From assembly GCA_021772935.1 (NCBI GenBank), contig JAJFLA010000006.1:1-61510 (forward strand): 61,510 nt of DNA, given 5' to 3'. The notes under the pieces were generated by a model. That model searched no databases and was not told where the DNA came from. It saw only the letters and a program-made list of their open reading frames with translations. The position numbers and the translations under genes were made by a program. This DNA is from Gammaproteobacteria bacterium (GTDB taxonomy: Bacteria > Pseudomonadota > Gammaproteobacteria > Xanthomonadales > SZUA-36). Numbering within the stretch: position 1 is the stretch's first letter; every line of letters starts with the position of its first letter. Shown one piece after another: positions 46,605 to 56,196 of the stretch.

Positions 46605-46645
46605 AAAAGCCTACCCCTGATTAAAAACCAGGGGTGGGCCTTTTG
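46605..46645 (+). terminator. Rho-independent terminator after rhlE (probably bidirectional)
   Basis: AAAAGCCTACCCCTG pairs with CAGGGGTGGGCCTTTT around an A-rich loop, with one bulge, and ends in TTTTG. The mirrored A run means it may also end the minus-strand asmA-family transcript. Confidence 0.85.
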
Positions 46646-46665
46646 TTAATGCTCGTATCGAAAGA

Positions 46666-46788
46666 TCAATTGTTACGTAATGAGTTACGAATCTGAGTCA
46701 ACAGTTCAACTTCAGCCAAAGGTTTGGCAGGTGCCGCAGGCACTGCTGCTGCTGCTTCCTTCTTTTTCATCGCCTTAATCGCCATCAT
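46666..46788 (-). pseudogene. mscL: Detached 3' end of mscL
   Basis: A 40-residue minus-strand frame reads MMAIKAMKKKEAAAAVPAAP, then AKPLAEVELLTQIRNSLRNN. This matches the cytoplasmic tail of the large-conductance mechanosensitive channel MscL (basic segment, Ala/Pro linker, EVxLLTEIRxxL helix). The membrane part is absent. It begins 4 bp after the asmA-family stop and has no ribosome binding site. It is most likely a remnant fused behind that gene by deletion. Confidence 0.6.
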
Positions 46789-46792
46789 CTTT

Positions 46793-48697
46793 TTATTTTT
46801 TACTGCTGTCCATTTTCTTACCGAAAATGCCTTTAATTAACGACTTGGCAGGGTCATCTTTTTCCGACCCATCCTTTTCCTCACCCACTGCATCTGGATC
46901 TTCTTTTTCACCCAATAACTTTCCAATGAGTTCGTCCTTTTTCTCTTCAATCTTCTCTTTCTGCGTCCCAGCAATGGCAGCGGCGATATCGATTGCAATA
47001 TCAGGTTCATAAAGGTTGCCGGTCAATTTGACTGGAATCGGTATGCCATTAAGTTCGTCAAGATCCTGACTACCCTGTCCTTCGAGACTTCCAACCAGCG
47101 TTGGTTTAACAAGATAATTAATTGTTTCATTGACCAGGTTGACACTACCTTTACCGGTCACACGCAACAGCGGCGAGCGCATCATCAGATCGCTACTGGT
47201 AAATATTCCCTGCTCAATTGTTCCGGTCATGGTGAGTTCAGAAAAATCTGTTTTGGGTTTTTGCCCGGGTTCCGCGACAGCTTTAGTTGACCGGCCCAGT
47301 GCCGTTTTTGCGGTCCGTATGGTTTCTGCAACATCGATACCCACAATCGCGCCATCAAGAAAGCTCATAGCAATGTCACCGGACAATGCCTGACGCATCG
47401 AGCTGGAGTTGCTCAGATCGGTACGGATCTCCAAACTAAGATCCCCCACACCCTCAAGACGTGCAGATCCGGTCAAATCCTGTAGTAAGCCCTCAGCTCT
47501 TACCGCGGTCAGTTGCTGGCTCGTGGTCAACCATGGCCGTTTACCACTGGCATCAATATTGACGTCACCTTTATGCTGTCCACCATAGAATTGAGCCTTG
47601 ATTGAAAACACACGCACACCTTCACCGTCGCCGCTGATCTTCAGGCTGACGTCTGTTGCGGTCAGCCCGGCAACGACCAACTCTCCTATCCTGACATCTC
47701 CACCTCCGTTGAAGCCACGAAAGATATCAACCGACAGCTCCGAATCGTCTGCTTCCGCCTCGGTTTCAGGTAGCAACTCATCAAGATTAAGGCTATCTGC
47801 CTGAAAATCAAAAGCCACGCGCGGCTCACTTGAAAGTGAGGTCAGATTGAACTCGCCGGTAATTGAAAGGCCGTTGAACTGAAGAACGAAGTCAGTAAGT
47901 GCGGCCTGATCTTCCTCCAAATCAATATCCAGGTTTGCATCGATAGCCACATCCAAGGATAAGACTTCCGGCGCTGCCCCTTTTTTGCCTTCGAATGAGA
48001 AATTGAATCCTTCGACCTCGTAACGGGACCCGTTGGCTGCAGTTTTAACCAAACCACCAAACATGGCTTCGCCGACGAGCTGTGATTGTGTCACGTTGAC
48101 CGAAAAACTACCTTCCAGATCAAACGGTTGACCCAGCTCAATATGGTTTGCTTTTAAAGCAAAGTCTTTCAGCTCAGTCATGTTACCTGCATCGTCCCAG
48201 GTAACATTTGCTCTGCTGATTTCAATCGCGGAAACTATCAAGGCACCGATATCACCAACTTCCGTTGACACTGTCGTGCTGCTATTTGTTTGCGGACCAC
48301 TGAGATCTTCCCAATTGTTTTGCCCATTTGCTTTTTGCTGCAGGTATACCGAAACATCATCCAGGCTTAGCTTGCCAATTTCGATTTTTCGTCTAAATAA
48401 TGGCAGCAATTTCACAGATACACCGGCCCCGCCAATAACAAGCATGGGCCGGTCACCAAAACCGCTACGGTTGCCTAATTTTACATCACTGAGATCAAGG
48501 CCAATCCATGGGAAAACACTCCATTGAATGTCACCACCGATGTGTAACTCCCGACCTGTTTGCTCAAGAACCGTGGCGCGTATTTCTTCTTTGTAGTTGT
48601 TAGGGTCTGCCGTCATCGGCAATATGACTGCAGCCAGTACAAAAAGCACGACACCGACACCAACACTCGCCAATACCCATTTCAAGAGCTTATTCAT
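46793..48697 (-). CDS. AsmA-family inner-membrane-anchored protein
   Basis: 634 residues. An N-terminal membrane helix (WVLASVGVGVVLFVLAAVIL) is followed by the AsmA signature (NNYKEEIRATVLEQTGRELH, IGGDIQWSVFPWIGLDLSDV) and a long beta-rich periplasmic region, with the AsmA_2 part around FSELTMTGTIEQGIFTSSDL. The C-terminal 70 residues are Lys/Glu/Asp-rich. Family members are linked to phospholipid transport toward the outer membrane. AAAGGAG precedes the start. Confidence 0.88.
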   Translation of the reverse strand: MNKLLKWVLASVGVGVVLFVLAAVILPMTADPNNYKEEIRATVLEQTGRELHIGGDIQWSVFPWIGLDLSDVKLGNRSGFGDRPMLVIGGAGVSVKLLPLFRRKIEIGKLSLDDVSVYLQQKANGQNNWEDLSGPQTNSSTTVSTEVGDIGALIVSAIEISRANVTWDDAGNMTELKDFALKANHIELGQPFDLEGSFSVNVTQSQLVGEAMFGGLVKTAANGSRYEVEGFNFSFEGKKGAAPEVLSLDVAIDANLDIDLEEDQAALTDFVLQFNGLSITGEFNLTSLSSEPRVAFDFQADSLNLDELLPETEAEADDSELSVDIFRGFNGGGDVRIGELVVAGLTATDVSLKISGDGEGVRVFSIKAQFYGGQHKGDVNIDASGKRPWLTTSQQLTAVRAEGLLQDLTGSARLEGVGDLSLEIRTDLSNSSSMRQALSGDIAMSFLDGAIVGIDVAETIRTAKTALGRSTKAVAEPGQKPKTDFSELTMTGTIEQGIFTSSDLMMRSPLLRVTGKGSVNLVNETINYLVKPTLVGSLEGQGSQDLDELNGIPIPVKLTGNLYEPDIAIDIAAAIAGTQKEKIEEKKDELIGKLLGEKEDPDAVGEEKDGSEKDDPAKSLIKGIFGKKMDSSKK

Positions 48698-48838
48698 CAG
48701 GGCGATACTCCTTTTGAGAACACAATTTCTGGTCTTGATTCTAATTGAAAAAGTCGCGCCGAGTTACATAGTTCGGGTTCAAGCAAGTGTTTCGTTGACG
48801 AAAAAGAGAGCTGTTCGTCTATACTGAAGCTAATTGTT

Positions 48839-49007
48839 CTAGCCTGGACTATTCATGAATTGCCGCGATGATTGCGCAGAGACTTGTTCGCATAAGGTAT
48901 TATCCGACCGAGCGGAATACGAGTGTGTATTTCCGAGGGAGGAGAATTCCTTGTGTGGACAAAGGTCAAGCAAGGGTGCGAGCATATTCATGAATAGTCC
49001 GGGCTAG
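48839..49007. mobile_element. Short inverted-repeat element (MITE-like)
   Basis: 169 bp bounded by 22-bp inverted repeats that differ at one base (CTAGCCTGGACTATTCATGA on the left; CTAGCCCGGACTATTCATGA on the right, read inward). The outer CTAG may be a 4-bp target duplication. No coding capacity. It lies in the intergenic region between the divergent asmA-family and DUF4197 genes and could carry their promoters. Confidence 0.7.
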
Positions 49008-49026
49008 CATCAGAGGTACTTAGTTT

Positions 49027-49791
49027 ATGTTCGTTCCTTCCACACTGACACACAGCCGACACAGGTATCGTTTTTGTTCGTTTTTACTTTTAATCGGCCT
49101 TGTTGGCATCAGCGGTAATACCGCCTACGCTGGCTGGCTGGACAAACTCAAAGCCAAGGTCAGCGGGAGCGATACGAAAGAGCAATTATTGAGTCGCGAT
49201 GAAATCGGCAATGGCTTGAAAGAGGCCCTCAGAGCGGGCACAGAAACCGTTGTTAGCAATCTTGGCCAGACTGACGGATTTAATCTCGACCCACTGATCC
49301 ATATACCCCTGCCCAAACAGCTTGAAAAAGCAAAAAGCCTTCTTGGCAAAGTCGGTATGGATTCAATGTTGACCGACCTGGAGTTGCGTTTGAACCGGGC
49401 TGCGGAAATCGCCACACCCAAAGCCAGAGATATCTTTGTACAGGCCATCAACGACATGACACTCGATGATGTCATGGCTATTTACAACGGCCCGAATGAC
49501 TCGGCAACCGAGTATTTCAAAGCAAAAATGTCAGCGCCGTTAGCACTCGAAATGACACCAGTTATTGATGAAAGCCTTGCAGATGCTGGCGCAGTCAAGC
49601 TGTTTGACAAAGCTATGAAACAATATGAAACCATACCATTTGCACCAAAAATTGAAGCCGACCTGAGTGAGTATGTGGTGCAAAAAGGTCTTGACGGTAT
49701 CTTTCACTATCTCGCAAAAGAAGAAGCGGCCATCCGCCAGGATCCGGTCAAACGTACGACCGAAATTCTTAAACGCGTTTTTAGTAAATAG
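49027..49791 (+). CDS. DUF4197-family exported protein
   Basis: 254 residues with a signal peptide (FCSFLLLIGLVGISGNTAYA). The DUF4197 body is recognisable: LSRDEIGNGLKEALRAGTET, then IHIPLPKQLEKAKSLLGKVG, FVQAINDMTLDDVMAIYNGP, YVVQKGLDGIFHYLAKEEAA and the end IRQDPVKRTTEILKRVF. It is a helical periplasmic protein of unknown function, common in gammaproteobacteria. Confidence 0.88.
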   Translation: MFVPSTLTHSRHRYRFCSFLLLIGLVGISGNTAYAGWLDKLKAKVSGSDTKEQLLSRDEIGNGLKEALRAGTETVVSNLGQTDGFNLDPLIHIPLPKQLEKAKSLLGKVGMDSMLTDLELRLNRAAEIATPKARDIFVQAINDMTLDDVMAIYNGPNDSATEYFKAKMSAPLALEMTPVIDESLADAGAVKLFDKAMKQYETIPFAPKIEADLSEYVVQKGLDGIFHYLAKEEAAIRQDPVKRTTEILKRVFSK

Positions 49792-49924
49792 GTGTTAACC
49801 ACTAAATAAGGGTGGTCACAGAAAGCCAGACACCGTAATAAGCCAGACTATTCTCACCACCGGTTTTCCTGGGAGTAGTTGCAGCGAGTTACGGACAAGC
49901 GCTTAACTCAAAAGTTTTGCCTGC

Positions 49925-50362
49925 TCAAGCGCAGAAAACAAGCAGCCGAACCTTGAGAGTAAGAATGGATGTGTCACCGGTGATAACTGGTGATTCAACC
50001 ACAGCAACCGAAATCTCCTTGTCATAGACCCGCGCATCTTCCCCCGGTTTGGGAGCATCCAGACACAAGTCGATATCTGTTAAACCAACATCGTTTTTGA
50101 ACAGGTCAACCTGTGTGGCTTCCAGCGTCAGCTTAATCTTTAACGGATTGTTGCAATCGCCCGCAGAAATCTCTACTGGCGCCGGTGGCCCGGGGGGCTG
50201 CTGGGTAACACCGCCTGGCAGCTTGTGTTTGGCTACGGTAATCGTGCCCTGACCCTGCAGACCCTGATTGAATACCTTGACCTCGACCCAGTAACGCCAG
50301 TCATCACCAGTTGTTCCCTCATGATTCTCAGTTAATACTGAAAATGTAGTTTTGCTTTCCAT
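49925..50362 (-). CDS. Hypothetical protein, unknown family
   Basis: 145 residues without signal peptide or membrane helix. The sequence is beta-rich, with a Gly/Pro-rich centre (PGGVTQQPPGPPAPVE) and three cysteines. The N-terminal region (DDWRYWVEVKVFNQGLQGQG) resembles a small Ig-like or carbohydrate-contact fold, but I do not recognise a family. It stands alone, convergent with the DUF4197 gene. Confidence 0.5.
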   Translation of the reverse strand: MESKTTFSVLTENHEGTTGDDWRYWVEVKVFNQGLQGQGTITVAKHKLPGGVTQQPPGPPAPVEISAGDCNNPLKIKLTLEATQVDLFKNDVGLTDIDLCLDAPKPGEDARVYDKEISVAVVESPVITGDTSILTLKVRLLVFCA

Positions 50363-50530
50363 TTTTTATTTCTTCCCGTAGCAACACGCCCTGCATGTGT
50401 TATGTTCCCCGACGCAAACAACATCACTGACCTCTCAAAGTCAACATAACACACACCATCTCATTCAGTGAGTGACATAAGATGGGGTGAAAAAGTATGA
50501 TCAATTCAACTACCCTGGCGCACTGGCCCC

Positions 50531-51589
50531 ATGCAAACAGACATAAGCCAAGCAACTATTCAAAAACTACTGACAACCATGTCGCCAGCATTTTCCCCTG
50601 CAGATGCTGTGCGTATTGCCCGTTACCACTTTGGCATTCATGGCAAGGCCCAACCACTAGTGAGTGATCGGGACCAGAACTTTCAATTGCTAGCTGACGA
50701 TCATGTGCGCTATATAGTAAAAATCGCCAACCATACTGAGCAACTACAGACTATCGATTTCCAAAACTGCGCAATGCTGCATATCGCCGAGAAGGATGCG
50801 TCCATCCCTCTGCCTCGGGTGATTCCAGCCCGTGACGGACAATTTCATTGCATCGTTGAAGACAGAGGCCAGACATATATTGCACGTGTATTAAGCTGGC
50901 TGGAAGGCACCATATTAGACAACGCGGAACGCGACAGCAGTCTGCTGGTTAAGCTCGGCGAACTTTTAGCCCGGATGGATCTGTCACTACAAGACTTTGA
51001 TCACCCTTGCCCCAATCCGCCATCATTATGGGACATGAAACGTGCCGCAGGTCTGGGCGAGCTACTGATTCATATCGAAGAGCCGGGGCTCAGACAATTG
51101 ATCCGCCAAACACTGGAACGGTTCGGATCACATGTAAAACCGACGCTGGACAGCCTGCGAACACAGGTTATTCACAATGATATGAATCTCGGTAATGTGC
51201 TCGTGGATAGTACACAGCCATGTCGTATCAGTGGCATTATCGACTTTGGCGACCTAAGCAGGTCACCTCCAATCATCGACCTCGCGATCGCGGCGGCTTA
51301 TCAACTGAACGAGGGTGATGACCCGCTTGCCGGCGCCTTACCATTAATTCGAGGTTATCACGCAATACGGCCGTTGCGGAGCGTGGAAATGGGCTTGCTG
51401 ACCGATCTGGTCCGGACCCGTTTGATGACCAGCCTGTTGATTAACACCTACCGGACAAAACTATTCCCTGAAAACAGCGATTATCTGTTGAACAGTTATC
51501 ACGCTGCCAAAAATGCGTTACTCGGTCTTGCGCGGTTGGGTTCAGATGATGCGTTGGAGAGGGTGCGCCTGGCCTGTACTTCTGCCTGA
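50531..51589 (+). CDS. APH-type phosphotransferase, N-terminal domain of a former aminotransferase fusion
   Basis: 352 residues of the aminoglycoside phosphotransferase/choline kinase fold. The catalytic loop is VIHNDMNLGNVLVD and the metal-binding motif is IIDFGDLSRSPPIIDLA. In many bacteria this particular APH type is the N-terminal domain of a much larger protein ending in a class III aminotransferase. Exactly such an aminotransferase, in ruins, starts 14 bp downstream. The kinase domain itself looks complete. A small hydroxyl- or amino-bearing substrate such as a hydroxylysine or ethanolamine derivative is possible. Confidence 0.75.
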   Translation: MQTDISQATIQKLLTTMSPAFSPADAVRIARYHFGIHGKAQPLVSDRDQNFQLLADDHVRYIVKIANHTEQLQTIDFQNCAMLHIAEKDASIPLPRVIPARDGQFHCIVEDRGQTYIARVLSWLEGTILDNAERDSSLLVKLGELLARMDLSLQDFDHPCPNPPSLWDMKRAAGLGELLIHIEEPGLRQLIRQTLERFGSHVKPTLDSLRTQVIHNDMNLGNVLVDSTQPCRISGIIDFGDLSRSPPIIDLAIAAAYQLNEGDDPLAGALPLIRGYHAIRPLRSVEMGLLTDLVRTRLMTSLLINTYRTKLFPENSDYLLNSYHAAKNALLGLARLGSDDALERVRLACTSA

Positions 51590-51602
51590 ATGAACACTGA
51601 AT

Positions 51603-51837
51603 ACACACACCCATTACCTGCATGAAACGGTGCTCGACTATACCGAAAAACCCACCGGAAAGTTTCCCGATGGTCTCGATATCACCATGTTTGCCTGCAC
51701 TGGCACAGAAGCCAATGAACTGGCTTTAAGACTCGCACGCGCCAAGACCGGTGCGAATGGTGTTTGGTAAAGAGCATGCAGACTTCCTGTTGCAGAGACT
51801 TGAACAGGTATTAAACAGAGTTGCTGCAAAGAAGTAA
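51603..51837 (+). pseudogene. Class III aminotransferase remnant, internally deleted
   Basis: The frame HYLHETVLDYTEKPTGKFPD, then MFACTGTEANELALRLARAK, is the N-terminal third of a class III PLP aminotransferase. Near 51765 it jumps frame to FGKEHADFLLQRLEQVLNRV with the normal C-terminal end. The PLP Lys region and about 250 residues are missing. No function is possible. It shows that a kinase-aminotransferase unit was once encoded here. The bases up to 52016 have no other gene. Confidence 0.75.
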
Positions 51838-52016
51838 AAGTACGCCTCAGTGAACAAATCTTGCTTTTAAATGAAAGCACCATCCCGCATGTGTAACAAA
51901 ATTAACAAACAAACGTCTTCTTACGAACGCACGCAGACAACCCTGCGAATCCGTTTTCACCATGATGAAGTCCCGCAACAATCCCATACAGAATTTTTAT
52001 ACCACCGGAGAACCCA

Positions 52017-52883
52017 TTGAAAGCTTCACGAGACTCTGCCATTACCCTGTTTGTCTTTCTTGTGTTGTTAATTGCATGCACAGCGGTTGGATACTGGCTG
52101 ATTTTCAGGTTGGGTAGAGCCTCACCCATCATGCTGGTTGTGGGTGTTGCCACGATTTTGACTTGCCTCATAAGGAAACGGGAGCTGGCGGCACTGGGCT
52201 GGGGCTGGGGAAGCTGGAAGTATCAATGGCTGAGCTATTTGTTACCACTTGTTATAACCCTTGTAGCCTATTTGATTATTTGGATCGCAGGCTTTGGTGG
52301 ATGGTATAACTCCGAATTTGTGCTTCAACAAATGCAGGACTACAACCTGAGTGGATGGAGCGAAACAGGTGTCATTGTTTTTCATTTGTTCCTGACAGCG
52401 ACTTATAGTTTTGTTTTATTGCTGCCTTCGGTCTTAGGCGAAGAATTGGGTTGGAGAGGTTTTCTGGTACCCGAGCTGGCCAAATTTATGTCTTTTACCG
52501 GGGTTGCACTCAGCAGCGGATTGATCTGGGCCATATGGCATTGGCCTCTGATGTTTGGCGGTCTCTATGGTAATGATGGAACACCTTTGTACTACCAGCT
52601 CTTCTTTTTCACCTTGTTCATCATGTCCGACGCAGTGATCATGGCCTATCTGCGTTTCAAGACCAATAACCTCTGGACAGCGGTGGTCTTTCATATGAGT
52701 TTAAATGTTTTTACACAAAAGGTATTTGCCCCTCTGACGCTTGAGAATGATAGCTCTGCCTGGTATGTGAATGAGTTTGGCGCCATTCCAGCTTTGGTGG
52801 CGTTTGTGCTTGCTGTCTATTTCTGGAAAAAAGGTAAAACGGAATTTGGTAATTTGAGCGCATGGAGAAATACAACTACCTAA
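52017..52883 (+). CDS. CPBP-family intramembrane glutamic endopeptidase
   Basis: 288 residues, about eight helices, TTG start with GGAG seven bases upstream. All three motifs are intact: GEELGWRGFL (EExxxR), LIWAIWHWP (the His motif) and FHMSLNVF (HxxxN). It should therefore be an active membrane protease, in contrast to the altered CPBP protein at 17757. The substrate is unknown. Confidence 0.85.
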   Translation: MKASRDSAITLFVFLVLLIACTAVGYWLIFRLGRASPIMLVVGVATILTCLIRKRELAALGWGWGSWKYQWLSYLLPLVITLVAYLIIWIAGFGGWYNSEFVLQQMQDYNLSGWSETGVIVFHLFLTATYSFVLLLPSVLGEELGWRGFLVPELAKFMSFTGVALSSGLIWAIWHWPLMFGGLYGNDGTPLYYQLFFFTLFIMSDAVIMAYLRFKTNNLWTAVVFHMSLNVFTQKVFAPLTLENDSSAWYVNEFGAIPALVAFVLAVYFWKKGKTEFGNLSAWRNTTT

Positions 52884-52949
52884 TCAAACATGCGACTTTA
52901 AGACCTTTCGACCGGTGCCGTGCAATTGACCGGATAGGCGTGCGACCCG

Positions 52950-54059
52950 TCATAGTCCCGAGCCTGCCTGCTCAGGGTAAAGACCCAGCAGCCCGTCTTC
53001 GCTAGCATCGCAAACACCGCGTTCAGTGAAAAGACCCGTGACCAATCGTGCCGGTGTGACATCGAACGCATAATTGGAGGCACTTACACCATCAGGCGTA
53101 ATCTGTACGGACTCGATCTGACCGGTAGCGGTTTTGCCGGTAACATGGGTCACTTCAACGCTGTCCCTTTTCTCAATGGGGATGCCATTGACGCCGTCCC
53201 TCATCTGCCAGTCGATGGTTGGCCCCGGCAGAGCCACATAAAACGGCACATCATTATCAAACGCCGCCAATGCTTTCAGGTAAGTGCCAATCTTGTTACA
53301 GACATCACCGTTGCGGGCGGTACGGTCGGTACCGGTAATCACCATGTCCACCTGGCCGTGCTGCATCAAATGTCCACCGGCGTTATCGACTATCACATCA
53401 TGCTCAATTCCGTGTGACTGCAATTCCCAGGCGGTCAGCGCGGCACCCTGGTTCCGTGGCCGCGTTTCGTCCACCCACACGTGAATCGGTATTCCATCGT
53501 CATAAGCCTGGTAGATGGCAGATAGCGCCGTACCCCAATCAACGGTGGCCAACCAGCCTGCATTGCAATGAGTGAGGATGTGAAAAGACTCAGTTCCTGC
53601 CGGTTTCTGTTGCCACAAGTCGCGAATAACACCAAGCGCGTGCTGACCTATCGCATGATTTATGGCAACATCTTCGTCGCAGATTTTTGTAGCCATAGCA
53701 TAGGCTTTTGTTACCCTTTCCCCGGCTGGAGATACCGACAGCACCTGTTGCATCCTGCTCAGCGCCCAGCGCAAGTTCACCGCTGTGGGCCGCGTCGCCA
53801 ACAAGGTTTTAACAGCCCTTTCGAGGTATTCGTCAGTGGTGTCTTCGTGCATCGCCAGGGCCAAACCATACGCGGCGGTTGCACCGATCAGCGGTGCCCC
53901 CCGAACCCGCATAACGCTGATGGCCTCAGCAGCATCTTGCAGGCTACTCAGCGTCTTGATAATGAATTCATGTGGCAGACGGGTCTGGTCAATTATGTCA
54001 GCAGACCAGCCATTTTTATTCGGCCAGATCGAACGGTAAGGGGTGCCATTAACTTTCAT
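52950..54059 (-). CDS. mtnA: S-methyl-5-thioribose-1-phosphate isomerase
   Basis: 369 residues. It converts methylthioribose-1-phosphate to methylthioribulose-1-phosphate in the methionine salvage pathway. Family features are RGAPLIGATAAYGLALAMHE near the N-terminus, LTHCNAGWLATVDWGTAL, DETRPRNQGAALTAWEL, and the eIF2B-like ITGTDRTARNGDVCNKIGTY. No other mtn genes are in the window. It is divergent from the M1 peptidase. Confidence 0.92.
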   Translation of the reverse strand: MKVNGTPYRSIWPNKNGWSADIIDQTRLPHEFIIKTLSSLQDAAEAISVMRVRGAPLIGATAAYGLALAMHEDTTDEYLERAVKTLLATRPTAVNLRWALSRMQQVLSVSPAGERVTKAYAMATKICDEDVAINHAIGQHALGVIRDLWQQKPAGTESFHILTHCNAGWLATVDWGTALSAIYQAYDDGIPIHVWVDETRPRNQGAALTAWELQSHGIEHDVIVDNAGGHLMQHGQVDMVITGTDRTARNGDVCNKIGTYLKALAAFDNDVPFYVALPGPTIDWQMRDGVNGIPIEKRDSVEVTHVTGKTATGQIESVQITPDGVSASNYAFDVTPARLVTGLFTERGVCDASEDGLLGLYPEQAGSGL

Positions 54060-54156
54060 CTGATAACCATCTTCATTATGTGGGACAAGATCGTAGCATC
54101 TAGCCGTGGTAATTCTCTATACTTGCCAGTCCTAATCAACCAGAGATTGTACAATC

Positions 54157-56073
54157 ATGCGTGTTTTTACCCTGTTGTTAGTATCAGCTTTGGCTATCGC
54201 CTGTACTCCTGAACAGGATGCAACCCTGGAACAAAAAATGACAGGGCAAGAAAAAGACACGCTTGAGCTATCACACGATTATTTTTCCTTTGCCAATACC
54301 GACCAGTTTGTCACAAAACATATCCAACTGAACCTGACGGTCGACTTTGAACTGAAGGAATTGCGCGGTTTGGCCATGTTACAGATGCATAGGCTTGACC
54401 CTGCAGCAACTGACATCATTCTTGATACACGAGACCTGCATATTCAAGGCATTGTGGTTGCAGGCACCGAAGGCAATGATCTCAAAGCTTCTTTCGAGTA
54501 TGCCGAACAAGATCCGGTATTGGGCCAGGCGCTAAAAATTACACTACCTGACGAACTGGCTCAACAACAAGACCTGTTGCTTACCATTCATTACAAAACA
54601 GATCCGGGCGCATCCGCCCTGCAATGGCTACCCAAAGAACTTACTGCCGGTGGCGAGTACCCATTCATGTTCAGCCAATCCCAGTCGATCCACGCACGTA
54701 GCTGGGTACCGCTGCAAGATACGCCATCTGTAAGAATCACCTATGAGGCCACCATCCACACGCCGGCCACGTTACTGGCTGTCATGAGCGCTGACAATGA
54801 TCCGTTGACGCAACGTAGCGGCGAGTACCACTTCAATATGCCACAACCCATTCCGTCTTACTTGCTGGCGATCGCTGTTGGTAATCTCTATTTTGAACCT
54901 ATTGGTGAAAACACCGGCATTTATACAGAACCTGAAATGATGGATGCATCGACCTTTGAATTCGCCAGCACTCAGCAAATGCTGAACACGGCAGCATCTA
55001 TATACGGGCCTTACCAGTGGGGTCGTTATGATCTGTTGATCCTGCCACCCAGTTTTCCGTTCGGCGGCATGGAAAACCCACGCTTGTCATTTATCACCCC
55101 AAGTGTACTCGCTGGTGACCAAAGCCTGGTGTCATTGATCGCACACGAGCTTGCGCACTCCTGGTCAGGCAATATGGTCAGCAACAAGACCTGGCGCGAT
55201 ATCTGGCTGAACGAGGGTATTACCAGCTATCTGGATGCGCGCCTGATGGAGGTATTGTTTGGTAAAGACCGCGCAGATGAAGAGCGTGTTTTGTCCTACC
55301 GGGAGTTACTGCAAGGTCTGGAGGAAGTCAGCCCGGCCATGCAGGCACTCGCCCCGCTTGAGCACCTCGATGACCCGGATGAATCGCAGGGTAGCCTGCA
55401 TTACCAAAAGGGGCAGTTGTTTCTACAGCACATGGAAAACATCTTTGAACGTGAGGTCTTTGATCCTTTCCTGGCGGGCTATTTCAAATTCTTTGAGTTC
55501 CAGTCCATATCCAGTGAACAGTTCCTCGACTACCTTGACCAGAACCTGTTGACAAAATACCCCGGTAAATTCAGCCGATTGCAAGCAGAAGAATGGCTAT
55601 ACAAATCAGGGCTGCCAGTGGATGCGCCAATACCACACTCACCAACCCTGGAACAGGCTGCACAGATGGCAGCTACATGGTCAAACGGTGAGCTGCCGGT
55701 TAGCGAGATACCACTGCAAAGCTGGAGCCCTCATGCAACCGTACACTTTATTAACAGCCTGCCCATTGAGCTTTCGGACACCAATTTAAGTGAGCTCGAT
55801 AATGCATTCGGTTTCAGCCAGACACGCAATGCGGAAATCGGCCGTGCCTGGTTTATACAGGTTGCAGCTCGACGGCACCTGCCAGCTTACGACGCTATGC
55901 AGGCTCATTTACAACGCTATGGACGCACTCGTCTGATACTTCCCGTCTACCGTGCGCTGGCAGCAAATGGGCATGACGCCGGACTGGCTCGCGAACTATT
56001 TGCAGCAGCGCGGACAAAATACCATCCACTGACCAATACTGCGATCGAATATGGTCTTAGAACCATTGAATAA
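54157..56073 (+). CDS. M1-family metallopeptidase (leukotriene A4 hydrolase type), probable lipoprotein
   Basis: 638 residues. The N-terminus LLLVSALAIAC suggests a lipoprotein signal. The exopeptidase motif FGGMENPRLSF (near 303) and zinc site HELAHSWSGN with distal Glu in WLNEGITSYLD (near 330-353) are intact. A C-terminal helical Leuk-A4-hydro-type domain follows (about 480-638). It should cleave N-terminal residues from peptides in the periplasm. Confidence 0.88.
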   Translation: MRVFTLLLVSALAIACTPEQDATLEQKMTGQEKDTLELSHDYFSFANTDQFVTKHIQLNLTVDFELKELRGLAMLQMHRLDPAATDIILDTRDLHIQGIVVAGTEGNDLKASFEYAEQDPVLGQALKITLPDELAQQQDLLLTIHYKTDPGASALQWLPKELTAGGEYPFMFSQSQSIHARSWVPLQDTPSVRITYEATIHTPATLLAVMSADNDPLTQRSGEYHFNMPQPIPSYLLAIAVGNLYFEPIGENTGIYTEPEMMDASTFEFASTQQMLNTAASIYGPYQWGRYDLLILPPSFPFGGMENPRLSFITPSVLAGDQSLVSLIAHELAHSWSGNMVSNKTWRDIWLNEGITSYLDARLMEVLFGKDRADEERVLSYRELLQGLEEVSPAMQALAPLEHLDDPDESQGSLHYQKGQLFLQHMENIFEREVFDPFLAGYFKFFEFQSISSEQFLDYLDQNLLTKYPGKFSRLQAEEWLYKSGLPVDAPIPHSPTLEQAAQMAATWSNGELPVSEIPLQSWSPHATVHFINSLPIELSDTNLSELDNAFGFSQTRNAEIGRAWFIQVAARRHLPAYDAMQAHLQRYGRTRLILPVYRALAANGHDAGLARELFAAARTKYHPLTNTAIEYGLRTIE

Positions 56074-56097
56074 AGCGGCTTAAGTTGATAACCTGCA

Positions 56098-56191
56098 GGC
56101 TCGCACCGGATGCGGGTACCCTGCTTGCCCCCCAAGTCAGGTAATTGTCAAGGATGACTAACTAAAGTACATGGCGTGTCCGGTGCGAACC
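56098..56191. other. Separated inverted repeat upstream of thrC
   Basis: GGCTCGCACCGGA and TCCGGTGCGAACC are inverted repeats with one mismatch, 68 bp apart, between the peptidase stop and the thrC leader hairpin. They may be a small element or terminator structure. Confidence 0.4.
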
Positions 56192-56196
56192 ACTTA

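Noticed and set aside
53568-54212. Plus-strand open frame of 214 codons
   Set aside because: It is antisense to mtnA, with its end inside the peptidase gene; no family features.
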